Source: Saposhnikovia divaricata (taxonomy: Eukaryota; Streptophyta; Magnoliopsida; Apiales; Apiaceae). Taken from it: DNA of 64,000 nucleotides. This document shows, one piece after another, positions 44,665 through 56,564 of this stretch. Position numbers and translations under genes: made by a program. Below the pieces are notes generated by a model. That model saw only the letters and a list, made by a program, of their open reading frames with translations, was not told where the DNA came from and ran no database searches. The stretch spans positions 43,538,501-43,602,500 of the forward strand of contig CM071598.1 in the NCBI GenBank assembly GCA_036435485.1, in the 5' to 3' direction. Within the stretch, counting starts at the first letter, position 1, and each line of letters begins with the position of its first letter.

Positions 44665-46315
44665 ATGATAAGTGGATTTATTATCCACTTGGAACGCTTC
44701 ATTTCGGCTTAAATTGGTGTCTTGACCTCAAGTATGTCGTGTTTTTGATTCGTTTTAGTGAGATTGTGCAGGGTTACTAACTTAAGGTTGGAAGATACAA
44801 ATCACATATTTTATGATGGATTTGAGTTCAAGAAGTGAAAAATGACAACTTGCAAAAGAAACGAAGGAAAAAGGAGTTAAAACGAAGAAAATCAGCAAAA
44901 ATCAGCAACCGGCAGAATCGCAGGCGCGCGCGGCGCGGTAAGCGCGCTGCGGCGCGGTACGTGCGCTGCGGCGCGGGGTGAACAGTAGCAAGGCGCGCTG
45001 CGGCGCGGAGCACAATCAGCCAGATTGCTGATTCACTGTTTAGGCCATATCTTGAGTTCTACAAGTCCGTTTTGGACGATCTTACAGTCCACGCGAAGCT
45101 AACGAGATTCCCTTTCATTCTAAAGTGGTCCAGATGTCCAAATACAATTGGAACGGTCCAGAAATACTGAAGAAAAGTCAGCTACGAATTTTCCTTCAAA
45201 ACAGAATTAGTTTAGGAAACGTATCGGTAGTTTCTTGCTGGAAAAGACTCATGTGGCCTATATAAACACATCCTACCATCATAAAACGTAACGAACCCTC
45301 CATACAACAGGGAGAGCTGAGAGACAAAGATTCAGAGTTGGAGAAGGATTCCTACGCTCGTGACAAGCAACAGAGATCTAGATCTACTTTTCGTTTTCTT
45401 CTATTAGGCGAACTCTTGGATGTTTTTGGGATTTGTTTTCTTAACTCATTACTCTAGTTTATTTGTAATCTTTAATACCTTGTTTATTACCATGATTTCA
45501 TCAGATCCCATGATGACGAGCGGTTCGATTATGAACTAATCGTTGTCATGGGATTCTAACAGATTTATCTATGTAGTTTGGTAGTTTGTTTGCTTTAAAG
45601 ATCTGTGTGTGATGAATTCTTGATATCCTTGTATGGTTGTGTTTAATGTTTTTAGATGCGTAGCTAACATCTAATCTGTTAATCTCTTGTGAAACGAGAG
45701 TGAATCTTGAGATTTAGAACTTGCCATGCTAGCATAGGATAAGTTGATGTATGTGTGACATCATGATTTGTAGCGTAAATTGAGAAATATTATGCTGCCC
45801 TATGTGATCTTAATGGATAACTTGATCTTCAACCGTTATGTTTTCAAATCTTATAGAGATATAGGGTCTAAACATAATTGGTGTCTACCCATCTTCTATC
45901 TCTTTTGTGGATGTATGAGTAGTTTGGTATTCGTATACTGAGAGGTAGCATATACTTGTTTCGTGTTGTCTGATCAGATATCATAACCATCACATACATT
46001 GATTAAAGGCATCAACTCTAAGCGAAGTATTTAATGAAATTAGGATCCCATGTTTTCCCTCGCATAAGTAATTTGATTCCAATTCTCGTTAGTTAATCAA
46101 TACTTAGTTTGTTAAATTGCTTTTTAGTTAATTTTAGTTAATCAAAACCCAAATTTGTTAATTGTCTTAGCAGTGAATAAAAACCATACATTGTTGCATA
46201 GGTGCATTAACTGAATTGAAACCTAAACCAGAACTCTGTGGGAACGAACTTGACTTATTCATATATTACTTGTGACCACGTACGCTTGCGTGATTTAGTG
46301 CAAACAGTTAACATA
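44665..46315 (+). mobile_element. Probable solo LTR or LTR-like retroelement segment
   Basis: The 1.65-kb stretch starts TGATAAGTGG and ends near CAGTTAACA. It contains a strong TATA box (CTATATAAACAC, about 45259), 5' UTR-like sequence after it, and a terminal phrase (GACCACGTACGCTTGCGTGA) of the type seen at the 3' end of plant Ty3/gypsy LTRs. A GC-rich cluster at 44930-45010 repeats GCGCTGCGGCGCGG four times. No coding region or second LTR is present. Exact ends and superfamily are inferred. Confidence 0.5.
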
Positions 46316-46387
46316 TATAATCTTTTAGAGATTTTTTATTTTTGAAATTTAATAAACAAACATTTTAAATTTGAAAATTTATACAAT

Positions 46388-46393
<6 letters not shown>

Positions 46394-46455
<62 letters not shown>
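46394..46455. repeat. (TA)n microsatellite
   Basis: 31 TA units next to GAAAAAGGAACCTAAGATAC, a phrase shared with the MITE at 47961-48179. Confidence 0.95.
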
Positions 46456-46458
<3 letters not shown>

Positions 46459-46580
46459 AAAAAGGAACCTAAGATACATCTTAGGTAATTTCCTAATATT
46501 TTAGTACAAAATAATAGAACATCTTAGGTACTTTCCTAATCTCTATATATACATCTTAGGTACAAAATAATATATATATA

Positions 46581-46817
46581 CTCCCTCTGTTTCATATTAA
46601 GTGTCGCTTGACTTTTTCGCACACACTTTAAGGTGTTTTAACCGCATAGCAAAAATCATTTTTTTCAAAAACTTTCTTTTTCTAAATAAAAATATGCAAT
46701 TAAAGTTTTAATTTTCAAAAACAAAATTTTAAAAAATATAGTTTTATCTATGCAGTCAAAGCACCTTAAAATATGTGCCAAAAAGTCAAACGACTATAAA
46801 AATGAAGCATTGGGGAG
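46581..46817. mobile_element. Stowaway-like MITE
   Basis: Begins CTCCCTCTGTTTCATATT and ends in ATTGGGGAG, the reverse complement of a CTCCC terminus, with TA on both sides as target duplication. The TIRs extend inward (GCTTGACTTTTTCGCACACA / TTTGACTTTTTGGCACATAT). 237 bp, no coding potential; typical of Tc1/mariner-derived Stowaway elements. Confidence 0.85.
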
Positions 46818-46819
46818 TA

Positions 46820-47960
46820 TAAATGAAAATGTTCCCGGAGGTACTGTTCATTCGAGTACTGTTAAATGGAGTAGTAACTGAAATACTATATATTCTGCAA
46901 TATGTCTGCGCTTACATAATACTACCATTGTAAAGCATATTATAGAAGTACATATTGTAGAACATATACTACTCCAATTAGTACTGTATTTTAAGAGTAA
47001 TCCACTAAACTAAACCCCCTGTATGTGTAATAACCATGCATTGCAACTTTGCAAGTGATTTTGTCGAGCAAATCTCATAATAGCACCAATCACATCATGA
47101 ATGCGAACACCACCAGAAAACCAAAATTGCAACGGCTACTAAACATCTAAGCAATCATTCAATAGTACTTAAAACAACTTGAGTAAAGCATTTCACAAAC
47201 ACTTAGCATTCATCTTCCCATAATTAACTAGAAAGTTATTTATATGCATTTCTTACCAAATTAGCCTAAATTATTAACCCAAATAGAAACTACCAAGTAA
47301 AGATACACAATTACTGCACTAGGAATTAGAAAATTTAATACCTCCATAGCATAGAATGGGACCCACCCTGAACAAACTAACCCTGAGCTTGAATTGCCTG
47401 AATTGAAACGAATCCGTGACTGTAATTGAATTCTCTGACAAAATGATCTGACACGGGGGTGCGAGCTGCGTGTTTCTAGTGTCTGAATTTGGGGACGAAA
47501 TAAACCCTAGAATAGATACAACCACCCTTCTATGAATGCGTTACGTGTGCGCAGCTGTAACGCACTCATTCCATTTCTTACAAACATATTATTTTTAAAT
47601 TATAAAAAAAACTTCAAATTATTTAAAACTAAATTCAAATTATTAAATAAAAAACATATTATTTAATGTCAAATGATATAGATAATACTAAATTCAAATT
47701 ATTAAATAAAAAACTTATTAACTATTATTCAAATATTTTTTGCACTGGTAATTCAACAATATTTTTTATTCTAAAATATTTCTAGTCGGAACAAAATCTG
47801 AACCTAAGTTTAGCGACTAAAATAAAACCGGACCTAACGTTAGTGAGTAAAAAAGAAAAATTCATAGTTGAGTAGTAGGTTTCTAAAAAGTTGAATAGTT
47901 CAATGACAAAAAAAAAAAAAATTCATTTTCCCCTAAGCAAACTCATTTGTAAGACATATA
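46820..47960. repeat. Intergenic sequence with diverged copy of 41965-42240
   Basis: 47325-47575 is the related repeat. On the minus strand both copies end in GCTATGGAG followed by GTATTAAATT, which looks like an exon end plus donor site. No complete gene is seen. Confidence 0.5.
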
Positions 47961-48179
47961 AGGCTAAAGAGAGTAGGAAACCTAAGATACATTTTAGTTA
48001 AATTCCCTGAGATATATGTATTTTATATGTAAATATGGGATGAGCAATTTTGTAAAATCAAGATTTGTTTAAAATTTTACTAATTATCCCTACGGGCCCA
48101 ATAAATATTAAAGGATTTTATTCACCTCTCAGGAAAGTAACCTGAGATATATCTCAGGTTCCTTTTTCTCTAAGGCTAA
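47961..48179. mobile_element. Short TIR MITE
   Basis: GGCTAAAGAGAGTAGGAAAC at the left pairs imperfectly with TTTCTCTAAGGCT at the right; sub-terminal CCTAAGATACATTTTAG and CCTGAGATATATCTCAGG are near-palindromes. The second is perfect over 18 bases. Related phrases occur at 46462-46550. Confidence 0.65.
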
Positions 48180-48184
48180 ATATT

Positions 48185-48186
<2 letters not shown>

Positions 48187-48244
<58 letters not shown>

Positions 48245-48245
48245 T
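48187..48245. repeat. (TA)n microsatellite
   Basis: About 29 units with one CA interruption. Confidence 0.95.
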
Positions 48246-48525
48246 GATTGGTCCGGAATAACTTTTTTGGGTAACAATTCGATAACAAAGTAGTCGATCA
48301 AAAACCCCCAATTACTTCTTCCCCCTTCTTCCTCTCTCTCCACCCCGCTGCCGGCGATAACCGGCTGGAAAAATCCGGCGGCCACCACCTCCATTCCTCC
48401 CGATCTCCTCTCTCTTCTTCCTCTCTTCTTCCTCACTCCAACCCCTCGATCTCTCCTCCTCTCTCTCTCTCCCTCAATAAAGACCGTGAAACTTGCCTCT
48501 CTCTGTAATCTCTCTCGCCTCTCTC
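48246..48525. other. C/T-rich sequence, no gene supported
   Basis: Long pyrimidine-rich runs (CTTCTTCCCCCTTCTTCC, CTCTCTCTCTC) and GCCGGCGATAACCGGC look like a 5' UTR or promoter fragment. No supported coding frame follows. Confidence 0.4.
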
Positions 48526-48863
48526 TATATTGCGGCCTTTTGGACCAATTTTTGGGTTATTTTTGGTGTTCTCTAATCAAAGGATTTCCCTTTGATTAGA
48601 TTTTATTTTTCCAGTTGATTAGATTTTATTTTTATTTTTCATTGAAATAATGTTTTTAATATCACTAAGATTTAGGAATAATTTTGTTGTGTTATTTACT
48701 TTAATATTAATTATAATGTTATTTTTTATTTAGTTTTCTTATTTTTTCAAGTGAGAAGACTTTGGGAAGTCTCTTTTCGGACTTTAAAGTCTTATTATCT
48801 AAATTCCGAGAACATCTATGCATTCCATTCGGTTAGATGATAAACTTTATTGAATGAAAGAAA

Positions 48864-48865
<2 letters not shown>

Positions 48866-48953
<88 letters not shown>
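48866..48953. repeat. (TA)n microsatellite, left of MITE
   Basis: About 44 TA units directly before the MITE. Confidence 0.95.
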
Positions 48954-48956
<3 letters not shown>

Positions 48957-49294
48957 TTGCACTCCATAGCAAACACCTTATATAACAAACAATAAAGAAC
49001 ACCTCATATCTAATATAATTTAAGAGTTCCGTCATAGCACCCAATACAAAAAGTTGTTATTTTTTTACCCTCTAGCAAGCCAGCAAAAAAAAAATTAAAA
49101 TTTAATGTTCATTGATGACGGCATCAGTGACGTCATCAATGAACAGTAATTTTCAATTTTTTTTGCAGACTTGATAGAGGGTAAAAAAATAACAACTTTT
49201 TGTATTGGGTGCCCCTGGCGGGGCCAAAGGATCTAATAGATCTAAGGTGTTATTTGTTGTTTGTTATATAAGAGTGTTCTGTATGGACCAAAGG

Positions 49295-49296
<2 letters not shown>
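48954..49296. mobile_element. MITE flanked by (TA)n (Micron-like)
   Basis: Ends: ACTCCATAGCAAACACCTTA at the left, and in reverse complement GTCCATACAGAACACTCTTA at the right, each continuing TATAACAAACAA. A second inverted pair, AAAAAGTTGTTATTTTTTTA, flanks a core that contains ATTGATGACG palindromes around GACGTCATCAATGAAC. GGGTGCCCCTGGCGGGGCC at 49209-49227 is the inverse of the hairpin in the element at 40937. TA arrays sit on both sides. Confidence 0.8.

Positions 49297-49367
<71 letters not shown>
49297..49367. repeat. (TA)n microsatellite, right of MITE
   Basis: About 35 TA units; the viral sequence starts 18 bases later. Confidence 0.95.
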
Positions 49368-49369
<2 letters not shown>

Positions 49370-49388
49370 TAATTCATCTTTTATAGTT

Positions 49389-49400
49389 TGGTATCAGAGC
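49389..49400 (+). promoter_or_regulatory. Viral primer binding site
   Basis: TGGTATCAGAGC, perfect complement to initiator tRNA-Met. Further copies are at 57226-57237 (one mismatch), 62763-62774, 63809-63820 and inverted at 62130-62141 (one mismatch). Confidence 0.9.
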
Positions 49401-49834
49401 CATAGTTGTTCATAGCCCTGGTTAAGGTACACCCTTCTACCTTCTTCTTTTTAATTAATGTCTGAAGATAGCTAAATCTCTGTTGTGGAAGGTTGGATGT
49501 TCTAAGTAAAGTAAGTATGTAAAAAAAAAAGTCAAAAAACCGAAATATTTTTAGTGTTTTCTTAAAATGTCATCTTTTATCCCGAGAGATAAAATGGGAG
49601 TTTTCTGGATGATTTCATAAAAGAAAATTTTTGCTAAAAATATTTCACATATTTGATTTCGTGGATTTTATCCGTATGTCCCTTTGGTTGACAGTTAAAC
49701 GAGTGAGTCGTTTGCAAAGATGACCAAAAATATTTTAAATTTTCGCACTTTTACTTTTTTAAAACAAATAAACATACTTACATAACTTAGAGGTCCAACC
49801 CACCACAACAGCTTTAGCTTCATATTTCATTATT
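49401..49834 (+). other. Viral leader
   Basis: About 430 bases between primer site and first long ORF, repeated in part at 57238-57518, 62775-63004 and 63821-64000. Contains an A run near 49520 and several short ATG-initiated frames, as is usual for pararetroviral leaders. Confidence 0.7.
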
Positions 49835-50859
49835 ATGAATAATTTGGAGGATGATAATCATCCTAATGATCTAGTTAAAAATGTTGAATTGGCCGAGTAT
49901 CCAAAGAATTTGGATAAACTAAATAAATGGGTAATACCCTCTGTTCCCTTAGATCATATTTATAATATTGGTTTCTTTGATTTTAAATCAAGACAGGTAA
50001 TAAAACAATGGAACAAACCTTTAGAGTCACTGACTCTAATCAAACAATTAGATTATTAAATAAGAAGGATTTAATTCCTTTTAAAAGCTATAATTTTATC
50101 CATATTGGATTAATTCAAATAGACTTTAAACCTTTAACGTTATTAGATTTAAACACGAGTATTATGGCCTCTGTTAGAGATGGCCAATGTAGAGATTTTA
50201 AACAATCTCTAGCTGCGTTAATAGAAACCAGTTTATGTCATGGACCCGTTTACTTCGACGTAGCTCCAAATTTAACCCTATCTTTATCTGATAATCATTT
50301 GTTAGATGCTATGCGACTAACATTACATACTCACGGATATAATTTTAAACCAGGAAGTGAGATTATAGCAATATACTATAGAATTTATTATAAAGTTTTA
50401 AATACATTAAACCCCAAGGCCAAACAAATATCGTGTCCTGGAACTACAACTGTAGTTCAAACCAATTTATTAACCTCCAACATAGTCATTAATAGAATGA
50501 TTAAGTGGAAAGAAATTGATTTTCCAGAAACATGGTCTTTTCCTCAAGAATTAGAACCTGAGCCTCAAGTCAACAAAGAAGTTGACCAAATAATCCAGAC
50601 AGTTGAGGGTGATACAGAAATTAAATTTACTCCTCAACGAACTATTAGACTCCCTAGATCTATATCCTCTAGGTACTCTACCGCTAGTGATTATATCACA
50701 GCTCCTAGCGTTTCAGCTCGAGCCTCTACTTCGCAAGTAAGAGAACCAGGATTAGTAGAAGAAATCAGAATTAGCCAAAATAGAATTCCAGAGGGAATTT
50801 ATGAGAAAAGTAGGCAATCTCCTACTCAATCAGAAATGAGCTTCCATATCAATGATTGA
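49835..50859 (+). pseudogene. Viral movement protein (30K family), frameshifted
   Basis: The frame from 49835 ends at 50059 while the homologous protein continues in another frame from about 50008 to 50859, so a one-base change near 50010-50020 splits it. The C-terminal part contains SIMASVRDGQCRDFKQSL and LCHGPVYFDVAPNLTLSLSD, the 30K-superfamily movement-protein core (about 50155-50310), which in plant viruses binds nucleic acid and gates plasmodesmata. A Ser/Arg-rich tail follows. The stop overlaps the next ORF's ATG (ATGATTGA, 50852-50859), suggesting coupled translation in the ancestor. Confidence 0.85.
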
Positions 50860-53800
50860 TTTATCCCCAGGAAGCACGATGAGGGAAATCCTTAATAAGG
50901 AATTCCAACAAGAAAAACATGCCCAATTTAGGCAATGGTACTTTAAGACTTATTCGTCAGATAACCTAAAAAGGTTTAAAGATGAATATTATTCTTACCT
51001 AGCTAGGACAGAAGATTATATATCTTTTGTTCATTGGTTTATAAAAACCTACATTAATAATACTAATAAAGAGATTTTAGTATTACAAAGACCTTGGAAG
51101 ACTGTAAAAGGAGATACCGTTAACTCTCCCTTTCCACCCGATCAAACAATTTGCCTAAGTAATACTACAGAAGCTACGGCTTATACTAGCCTTCAAAAAC
51201 TTGAAAATACTCAAGTAACTGTAAAAAATCAGAATGAGATAATAAGGTCTCAAAATTATACTAATACCTTTCTCACTTGTTTAGGTGATCAATTTATAAA
51301 CTTGGAAAATGAAATAATTTCTCTGAAACAAACTATAAAAGATGAATTAGTTTCAATAAAAAAGGCAGTCGAGAAACAAGAATCTCAAAACCTTTCTCCA
51401 GAATCATCGTCTAATAAAGACAATATTCCAATGATTCAACCTCCCATCCCAATAAAGGGATTTAAGTTAGAAACTAGTGGCGAAGAATTTTTACAAATTC
51501 TTCAGCAAAAGCTTCGAAACCTAAGCTTAACAGTGTTATCTAAGGAGGAATCTTCTCAACTATCAGAAGCTTCAGACCCTTCTGAAGACCTAGATGACAT
51601 TAATCAATTAGTAACTATGTTTGCTAAACAACAAATTAGTCATGCGGAGCTAAACCCTATTTATGCTCCTAAACCTTTAGAAAAATTCTACTACGAAAGA
51701 CCTTCTCCTCAAGATCTTCTATTTGAAGAACCAGAGTATATTCAAACTTCATACTCGGGAAAAGCCATCTACGAATGGAATTTTGATGGTTTAAACGAAA
51801 AACAAATTTTCGATGTTATACATAGAATGATTATGTATTCCACTGTTTGTAAACAGAACGGAAGCACTGACAGTGCTATAGCATCCTTCATTTCAACTGG
51901 ATTTGTAGGACAAATCAGAGGATGGTGGGATCATTATCTTACCCTTGACCAGAGATTAGAAATTCTTAATCATAAAAGTAGAAAATGGTGTTACCACAAC
52001 GGGAGAAGAAGATGCAGTTTATACTCTGTGTCTAGCTATTCTTCAACATTTTATAGGAGCAAATGTTCCCGTAACAGAGAAGCTATGTACGCTTCTACAG
52101 AATCTTAGATGCCCTTCATTGACTCATTTTAGATGGTATAAAGATACTTTCTTATCTAGGGTTTATCAACTTAAAGACCCTAATTCAATTCATTGGAAGT
52201 CTAAATTTGTAGACGGTTTACCCCATCTCTTTGCTGAAAGGGTTAGACAATCCTTAAGAAATAAGAATGATGGAGTAAACATTAATTACTCCTCTCTGAC
52301 TTATGGAGAGATAGTTAGTAATTGTATTAACGAAGGATTAACCTTATGTAATGACATAAAATTAAGGAATCAGTTGAAAAAGCAAAAGCTTTTTGAAAAA
52401 CACCAATTAGGAGAATTTTGTGATCAATTCGCATTTGATATAGGAAAAATTCCTCGATATCAAGATAAAAAGAAGCAAAAGATTTCTTATAAAAGGAATA
52501 AAACCTACAAGAATAGTTCTTATAAATCGAAATATCCTTTTAATAATAATAATTCTTATAAAAGAAAACCTTACAATAAATCAAAAGAAAGACCTTTTGT
52601 CCCGAATAAAAAGAAAAGAAAGGCCAAAAAGATTGATATAACTTACCATAAGTGTGGCAAAGTTGGCCATTATGCCAACCAATGTTGGACAAAGAAAGCT
52701 CTTAATGAAATAGAAGATGAACAATTACGTTCACAATTAGAAAAGGTCATGCTTCATAGTTCAGATGAAGAAAAAGAATCTTCTAATGATGAAGACTTAG
52801 CCTTAATTTACGAGTCTTCTTCAGACTAAGTTAATTCTGACAATAATGATTGTCAGTGTAATGAATTAAATTATTACAAATCCATAGTAGATATGAATGG
52901 ATTAAATGTCTTAACGGCTGATCAAGATCGAGCCTTAAAAATTATAGAATCAATTACGAATTTTGAGTTAAAGAAGCAAATGCTCGAAGCCCTTATTAAA
53001 GATAATAAGGAAAAAGAAACTCCTATAGTTATAGAAGCACCTTACCAATTTAGTGAGGTTATAGATAGATTTCAGCAATCTACTAAAAAAGAAACTCCTG
53101 TTTCCATTAATGATTTGAAACAAGAAGTTAATTTATTAAAATCTGAAATTAGTCAGATCAAGCATAATAACACCCTGTTAGCACAAAGAATTACTTTGTT
53201 AGAAGAAAAACCTTCCTCCTCTAAAAAGGAAGAACAAAAGAATATCCCATCTACTAGTAACAATGAAGTTACAGAATATTTAAATCTTTTAGAACAAGTA
53301 ACCTCTCAAAGATGGTATATTAAAGTTACTCTTATGATATATAGAAAAATTATTCTTAAAGATGAGATAGCTCTAGTTGATAGTGGAGCTGATTTGAACT
53401 GTATTAAAGAGGGAATAATCCCTACCCAATCCATTTCTCATGCTGCTGGAGACAAGCTCCAAGTTAGGTATAAATTGCAAAACGCTTATATTTGCAACCA
53501 AGACATTTGTCTTCCCACATCTTTTATTCTAATAAAGAATATTAACCATAGAATAATTTTAGGAACACCTTTCCTGCACAATATTATGCCCCTCAACAAT
53601 GTTGATCAAACTGGAATTTTTACCATAATAGAAGGTAAAAGCATAAAATTTGAATTTGTTACCGATCCTCAAACTCGAATTCTTAACGAGGTGAGAGATC
53701 GTCTTCTTGGCAAAGAAAATCAATTATGTTTTCTTAAAGAAGAAATAAAAGTTTTGAGTATTAATGAACAACTCAAGAATCCTAATATTAAAAATCAAAT

Positions 53801-55208
53801 AAGATCATTGAAAAACAATCCAATGATGAGGTTTGTAATGACCTCCCTAATGCTTTCTGGAATAGAAAGAAACATGTTGTTTCTCTTCCTTATATAGATG
53901 ATTTTAATGAAAACCAAATTCCTACTAAGGCTAGGCCAGCCCAAATGAACCAAGAATACTTAGAGTTATGTAAAAAAGAGATAAATTCTCTTTTAGAAAA
54001 AGGCTTAATTCGAAAGTCTAAATCCCCTTGGAGTTGTACAGCATTTTATGTTAATAATGCTGCAAAAAAGGAAAGAGGAGTCCCTAGATTAGTTATTAAC
54101 TATAAACCTCTTAATAAAGTGTTAAAATGGATTAGATATCCAATCCCTAATAAAAAGGATTTGTTAGATAGATTAAGCGATGCTTTAATCTTTTCTAAAT
54201 TCGATATGAAATCAGGATATTGGCAGATACAGATTAATGAATCTGATTAGATATAAAACTGCCTTTGCAGTCCCTTTTGGTCATTATGAATGGAATGTCC
54301 TTCCTTTCGGTCAGAAAAATGCCCCTTCTGAATTTCAGAATATAATGAATGATATATTTAATCCCTATACTGAATTTATAATTATTTATATAGATGATGT
54401 TTTAGTATTCTCTAAAACAGTTGAACAACATATCAAACACTAACAAATATTTAAGAATTTGATAAAACATAATGGATTAGTCATATTTGCTCCTAAAATG
54501 AAATTATTTCAAACTCAATTTAGATTTTTAGGCCATATGATTAATCAAGGAAAAATTATTCCTATAGACAGAAGTATTGAATTTGCTTCAAAATTTCCTG
54601 ATACAATAACTGACAAAAAGCAGTTACAGAGATTTTTAGGAAGTCTGAATTATATTTCAGATTACTATGCTAATTTAGCACAAGATACAACAATACTGTA
54701 TGCGAGACTCAGGAAAAAACCTGAACCTTGGACAGAGAAACATTCTCAAGCGGTCCAAAAGATTAAAACAAAAGTAAAATACTTACCCTGTTTATCTTTG
54801 GCCAATCCAAAATATTTCAAAATTGTTGAAACAGATGCCTCTAATATAGGCTATGGAGGAATACTAAAGCAAGTAATTCCTGAAACTTCAAAAGAAGTCT
54901 TGTTAAGATTTACATCAGGAAAATGGAATCCTACTCAGTCGAAATACTCGACTATTAAAAAAGAAATGCTTTCAATTATTAAATGTATCACTAAATTTCA
55001 GAGTGATTTACTAATTCAGAAATTTCTGTTAAGAATTGATTGTAGCTCAGCTAAATCAATTATTGAAAAAGATGTCAAGAATCTTGTAGCAAAACAAATT
55101 TTTGCAGGTTGGCAAGCTCAGCTGTCATCTTTTGAATTTGATATTCAATATATAAAAGGAGAAAATAATTCTCTTGCTGATTATTTAACCCGTAATGTCA
55201 ACCCCTAA
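50852..55208 (+). pseudogene. Viral capsid-protease-RT-RNase H polyprotein, multiply broken
   Basis: N-terminal coiled-coil-rich part (about 51190-51400), conserved capsid-like block near 51760-51960, Lys-rich segment and a zinc knuckle at about 52645-52690 in which the first Cys is replaced (reads TYHKCGKVGHYANQC). The aspartic protease shows VDSGADLNC (about 53376), RT has YIDDVLVFS (about 54388-54415), RNase H has ETDASNIGYGG (about 54823). Breaks: frameshift around 51975-52110, stop 52827-52829, frameshift near 53803, one-base insertion near 54246 and stop 54441-54443. The inverted copy lacks most of these, showing that they are copy-specific. The C-terminus overlaps the next ORF by 14 bases. 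Confidence 0.9.
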
Positions 55209-56562
55209 TAGGGGAAGAGGTCGCGGTTATAACCGTGGTCGAGGATATGGGAGTAACAATATGTTACCTCGTCTGGATTCAACTGTTCAAATAATAGGAG
55301 ATTGGACAGTATTCCAAAATCGAAATAGAAATATGCAGCAATTACCTGCACCTCCAAAAAAGGAAGATATACCTTCCTCTTCTACCTATAAAGATATAGC
55401 TATTACTGATGCTTTTCAGGAGAAAGAATATTTCGAAAATCCTGTTATAGAAAATATTCTGTTTCTTGAAGAAGAAGACTTACAAATAAGTCCTAATGAT
55501 GGTTGGGTATTACGAACCCGATATCTTGAATAAAGAGGATACCAGGGTTTGCATAATCAAGCCAGGCACCATTTAGAAATTCTATTATCAGTTACCGAAT
55601 CGATAACTGTTACCCATCATTACCAAAATAATAACCCTGAAAATTTTATAAACTTCAGTAAATGCCATATCAATAAGATATTATCACCAAGAGAATGGGG
55701 ACTAAGTCCAAATACTGACAAAGCTGTTAGAATTTCAGAAGGTAACTATGTTTACTTCAACTATTGGGATTATATCCAAGCTTTTACTAAAGCTTTTTAT
55801 TACCAAAACCCTAAGAATAAGCATTCTTGGTTTTTCTCTGTTAATCCTGACCTGCTTAATAAGCAAGTTCCAAATTGGTTTTATGAATGGTGGTCAAAAT
55901 TTGGCCCCTCTCTGGAAATCTTACCCAAAGAACTCAAGGATTTATACAAACCTTGGTGTGACAATAGTCTAATGATCTCCAAATTATCCACAAGATTAAT
56001 TTTTGGACAATGTCCATTTTTATTCTTTACAAAATTTCAAATCCCATGGATTTGGCGATGGACTGTATCAGTATCAAAGGATAAGCAATTGCATATCCCA
56101 GTTCTTCAAAGAAACTTTTTCTACAAATGGTGGAATAAGATGAGCAGCGAGGATATCCAAAAAATAGTGGTTCATATCCATGGAGTTATCTCAGAAGAGA
56201 AAGATAAAATCCCCAGGAACCAAAGTTCTCAACCATTAATGACTAACATGAGAGATTATTTTCAGAAGGAATATCCAACAGAATCAGAACAAGAAATAAT
56301 GGTTCGAGTTCTAGATTTCATGAAGGAACAATTTTTTAGCACTTTTCCTTCTCAATCCTCCGCAAAGGAAGATGATCAATCAACGAAGACAACTTCTTCG
56401 CAGGGATCAATGGATTCTAATACTTATAATTGTCTAGCAAGTGAATCTCAAGCTGAAGAAACTGTCCAAGAGGACCCGCCTTCCCTATCAGATTATTGGG
56501 ATGCTATGATTCAATTGTATGCTCAGAAAAATTCTGGCAAAGGAAAGGATCCGGCAAATTAA
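55195..56562 (+). pseudogene. Viral ORF IV (RG-rich N-terminus), one stop
   Basis: Starts MSTPNRGRGRGYNRGRGYG, an RG-rich, potentially RNA-binding N-terminus. The middle has repeated aromatic phrases (WFYEWWSKFG, FKIPWIW-like IPWIWRW, FYKWWNKMS), and the tail is Ser/Glu-rich. A stop at 55531-55533 interrupts it; the other copy reads through at this site. An ORF downstream of RNase H occurs in some caulimovirid lineages, where one such ORF is the translational transactivator, but I do not recognise the function here. Confidence 0.75.
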
Positions 56563-56564
56563 TC

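Larger units (their letters stand above)
48526..49581. repeat. Flank-plus-viral-leader duplication, left copy
   Basis: Matches 63015-64000 in direct orientation: non-viral sequence beginning ATTGCGGCCTTTTGGACC, (TA)n, a MITE, (TA)n, then the viral primer site and leader. The match on the right is cut only by the window end, so the repeated unit could be longer. Differences are few besides TA-tract length. Confidence 0.93.

Noticed and set aside
44828..45013. Arg/Ala-rich minus-strand frame
   Set aside because: It is the translation of the fourfold GC-rich word and has no homology support.
48129..48436. Minus-strand frames with long Tyr-Ile runs
   Set aside because: Direct translation of the (TA)n microsatellite.
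56496..56564. 23-residue N-terminal extension of viral ORF V
   Set aside because: It would require a TTG start inside ORF IV; the ATG at 56565, two bases after the ORF IV stop, is the natural start.
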